From: JAWLGW01 sp964569055
GTDB lineage: Bacteria; Planctomycetota; J058
Reading direction: 5' to 3'
Length of the DNA: 14,351 nucleotides
Assembly: GCA_964569055.1 (NCBI GenBank)
Contig: CAZMSZ010000180.1
Location: 1-14,351 of the forward strand
The notes beneath the pieces are model-generated. The model saw only the letters and a program-made list of their open reading frames with translations. It ran no database searches and was not told the origin of the DNA. Numbering within the stretch: position 1 is the stretch's first letter; every line of letters begins with the position of its first letter. Below, in pieces: positions 13,369 to 14,351 of this stretch. The position numbers were made by a program, and so were the translations under genes.

Positions 13369-14351
13369 ATGAACAGGACCCTTCGACTCATCGCGCTGAG
13401 CGCCCCGGCGCTCCTCGTCGCCAGCGCGGCGAGCGCGCAGCAGCAGGAGCAGCAGCGCCCGGAGCAGGGCGCGCAGGAGCTCCAGGGCACGCTGCAGGAC
13501 GTGCGCTACGTGCGCCTGCAGCAGGAGGACGGGGCGCGCGTGATCGCGCTGATCCGGAGCCAGGACCAGGGGGTCGTGATCGCCGACCTCGGCCGCTGGG
13601 CCGCCGTGCAGGAGCTGTCCCTCGAGCCTGGCGCTCGGATCCGCCTGCGCGGGGTCGAGCGGCGAGCGGTCGAGGGGATCACGGTCGTGAGCGGCGAGCA
13701 GCTCTTGGTCGATGGCCGCTCCGCTTCGCTCGATCGCGCAGGTCTGCACGACCTGCGCGGCGCCGAGCTGCGCCAGCTCGGTCTGACGGGCCAGCAAGGC
13801 CGGTTCGGCCAGCAGGGCCAGCAGGGCATGCAAGGCGGGCAGCAGGGCATGCAGGGCGGCCAGCAGGGCTGGGGTCAGCAGGGCCAGCAGGGCTGGGGCC
13901 AGCAGGGCATGCAGGGCGGCCAGCAGGGCTGGGGTCAGCGGGACCAGCAGGGCTGGGGCCAGCAGGACATGCAGGGCGGGCAGCAGGGCTGGGGCCAGCA
14001 GGGCATGCAAGGTGGGCAGCAGGGCTGGGGTCAGCAGGGCATGCAGGGCGGCCAGCAGGGCTGGGGCCAGCAGGGCATGCAGGGCCAGCAGGGCGGCCAG
14101 CAGGGCTGGGGCCAGCAGGGCATGCAGGGCGGCCAGCAGGGCTGGGGCCAGCAGGGCATGCAGGGTGGCTTCGATCGTCAGCAGCAGCAGTACGGGCCGC
14201 GCCAGCAGGGCATGCAGGGTCGCTTCGGCCCGCAGGGTGAGGTCTCCGAGCAGGGCATGTGTCCCCAGTGCGAGCACTGCCAGCAAGCCTTCGGGGGGCG
14301 CGGCTTCGGCGGTGAGCAGGCCGGCGGGTTCAAGGCCACGGCGCAGGGCAC
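13369..14351 (+). CDS. Secreted Gln/Gly/Trp-repeat protein of unknown function (partial, 3' end cut by window edge)
   Basis: At least 327 codons; not recognised as a named family. A signal peptide (1-23, cleavage ASA|QQ) points to export. After a short Gln/Glu-rich stretch, residues about 38-118 form a compact beta-rich domain (GTLQDVRYVRL ... GVVIADLG ... ARIRLRGVERR) that resembles small OB-fold/BOF-type exported domains; this is weak. From about residue 141 to 267 it is a Gln/Gly-rich tract built on the 12-residue unit QQGWGQQGMQGG, then a Phe/Arg/Tyr-containing spacer and a Cys cluster CPQCEHC (near 298-304). It remains open to the window end. Composition suggests a flexible, possibly self-associating (amyloid- or matrix-like) surface protein; the CxxCxxC cluster could bind metal or form disulphides. 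Start ATG 13369 is supported by the purine block 9-20 nt upstream and by the signal peptide. A fully open frame on the opposite strand here is a by-product of the repeat. Confidence 0.85.
   Translation, partial: MNRTLRLIALSAPALLVASAASAQQQEQQRPEQGAQELQGTLQDVRYVRLQQEDGARVIALIRSQDQGVVIADLGRWAAVQELSLEPGARIRLRGVERRAVEGITVVSGEQLLVDGRSASLDRAGLHDLRGAELRQLGLTGQQGRFGQQGQQGMQGGQQGMQGGQQGWGQQGQQGWGQQGMQGGQQGWGQRDQQGWGQQDMQGGQQGWGQQGMQGGQQGWGQQGMQGGQQGWGQQGMQGQQGGQQGWGQQGMQGGQQGWGQQGMQGGFDRQQQQYGPRQQGMQGRFGPQGEVSEQGMCPQCEHCQQAFGGRGFGGEQAGGFKATAQG
13861..14169 (+). repeat. 36-bp coding minisatellite (12-residue QQGWGQQGMQGG units)
   Basis: About seven units begin at 13885, 13945, 13981, 14017, 14053, 14098 and 14134. 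Two 24-bp short units sit at 13861 and 13921, and the unit at 14053 is 45 bp long. Looser QQGMQGG copies precede the array from about 13807. All length changes are multiples of 3 and keep the frame. Units differ mostly at synonymous sites (ggc/ggt/ggg, cag/caa), with a few replacements (QRD, QQD), which points to recent unequal exchange plus selection on the protein. Confidence 0.9.

Noticed and set aside
13861..14169. Direct repeats considered as a CRISPR array
   Set aside because: Units are contiguous with no unique spacers, lie inside a coding frame and no cas gene is near.
13174..14286. Leucine-rich minus-strand open frame across the Q/G repeat
   Set aside because: It is the reverse reading of the 36-bp repeat (Leu-Leu-Ala-Pro-Ala units); the plus strand has the signal peptide, ribosome site and frame-preserving indels.

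Overview
The window is very GC-rich (roughly 70% by eye, with almost every third codon position G or C) and densely coded. No tRNA, rRNA, CRISPR array or insertion sequence was seen. The gene content suggests a large-genome, GC-rich environmental bacterium of the Planctomycetota or Myxococcota type. The clues are a Ser/Thr kinase carrying its own FHA domain, a PEGA-domain S41 protease, and a phage-tail-like baseplate operon. No marker here fixes the phylum.

Layout. (A) 1-3364, minus strand: a phospho-signalling operon read FHA/zinc-ribbon protein -> membrane-anchored PP2C phosphatase -> membrane Ser/Thr kinase with zinc ribbon and FHA domain. The kinase runs off the left edge. A sigma70-like promoter lies at 3389-3417. 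(B) 3484-9699, minus strand: a contractile-injection-system (phage-tail-like) baseplate operon read gp25-like protein -> large baseplate-J-like protein -> PASTA-fused tail protein I -> 535-aa two-part protein. It is preceded by a near-consensus sigma70 promoter at 9826-9854. (C) 9994-11838, plus strand: an exported PEGA + PDZ + S41 C-terminal processing protease, with its own promoter at 9883-9911, divergent from the baseplate operon. (D) 11810-13096, minus strand: CinA (MoaB-like domain plus NMN-amidase domain), overlapping the protease 3' end by 29 bp. (E) 13369 to the right edge, plus strand: a secreted protein with a 36-bp (12-residue) Gln/Gly/Trp tandem repeat and a Cys cluster, cut by the window end.

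How they may work together. The baseplate proteins should form the wedge and hub-proximal part of a contractile particle. The kinase/phosphatase/FHA trio directly downstream on the same strand has the composition of the threonine-phosphorylation pathway that switches some type VI secretion systems on and off. Here it sits next to a gp25/gpJ/gpI-type baseplate rather than a Tss cluster. The tail-protein-I homologue carries an N-terminal PASTA-like domain. That combination is the most interesting point of the window: a contractile system whose assembly or firing may be phospho-regulated. Sheath, tube, spike, LysM and ATPase genes are absent from the window, so a complete system is not shown. The protease, CinA and the repeat protein look like unrelated neighbours.
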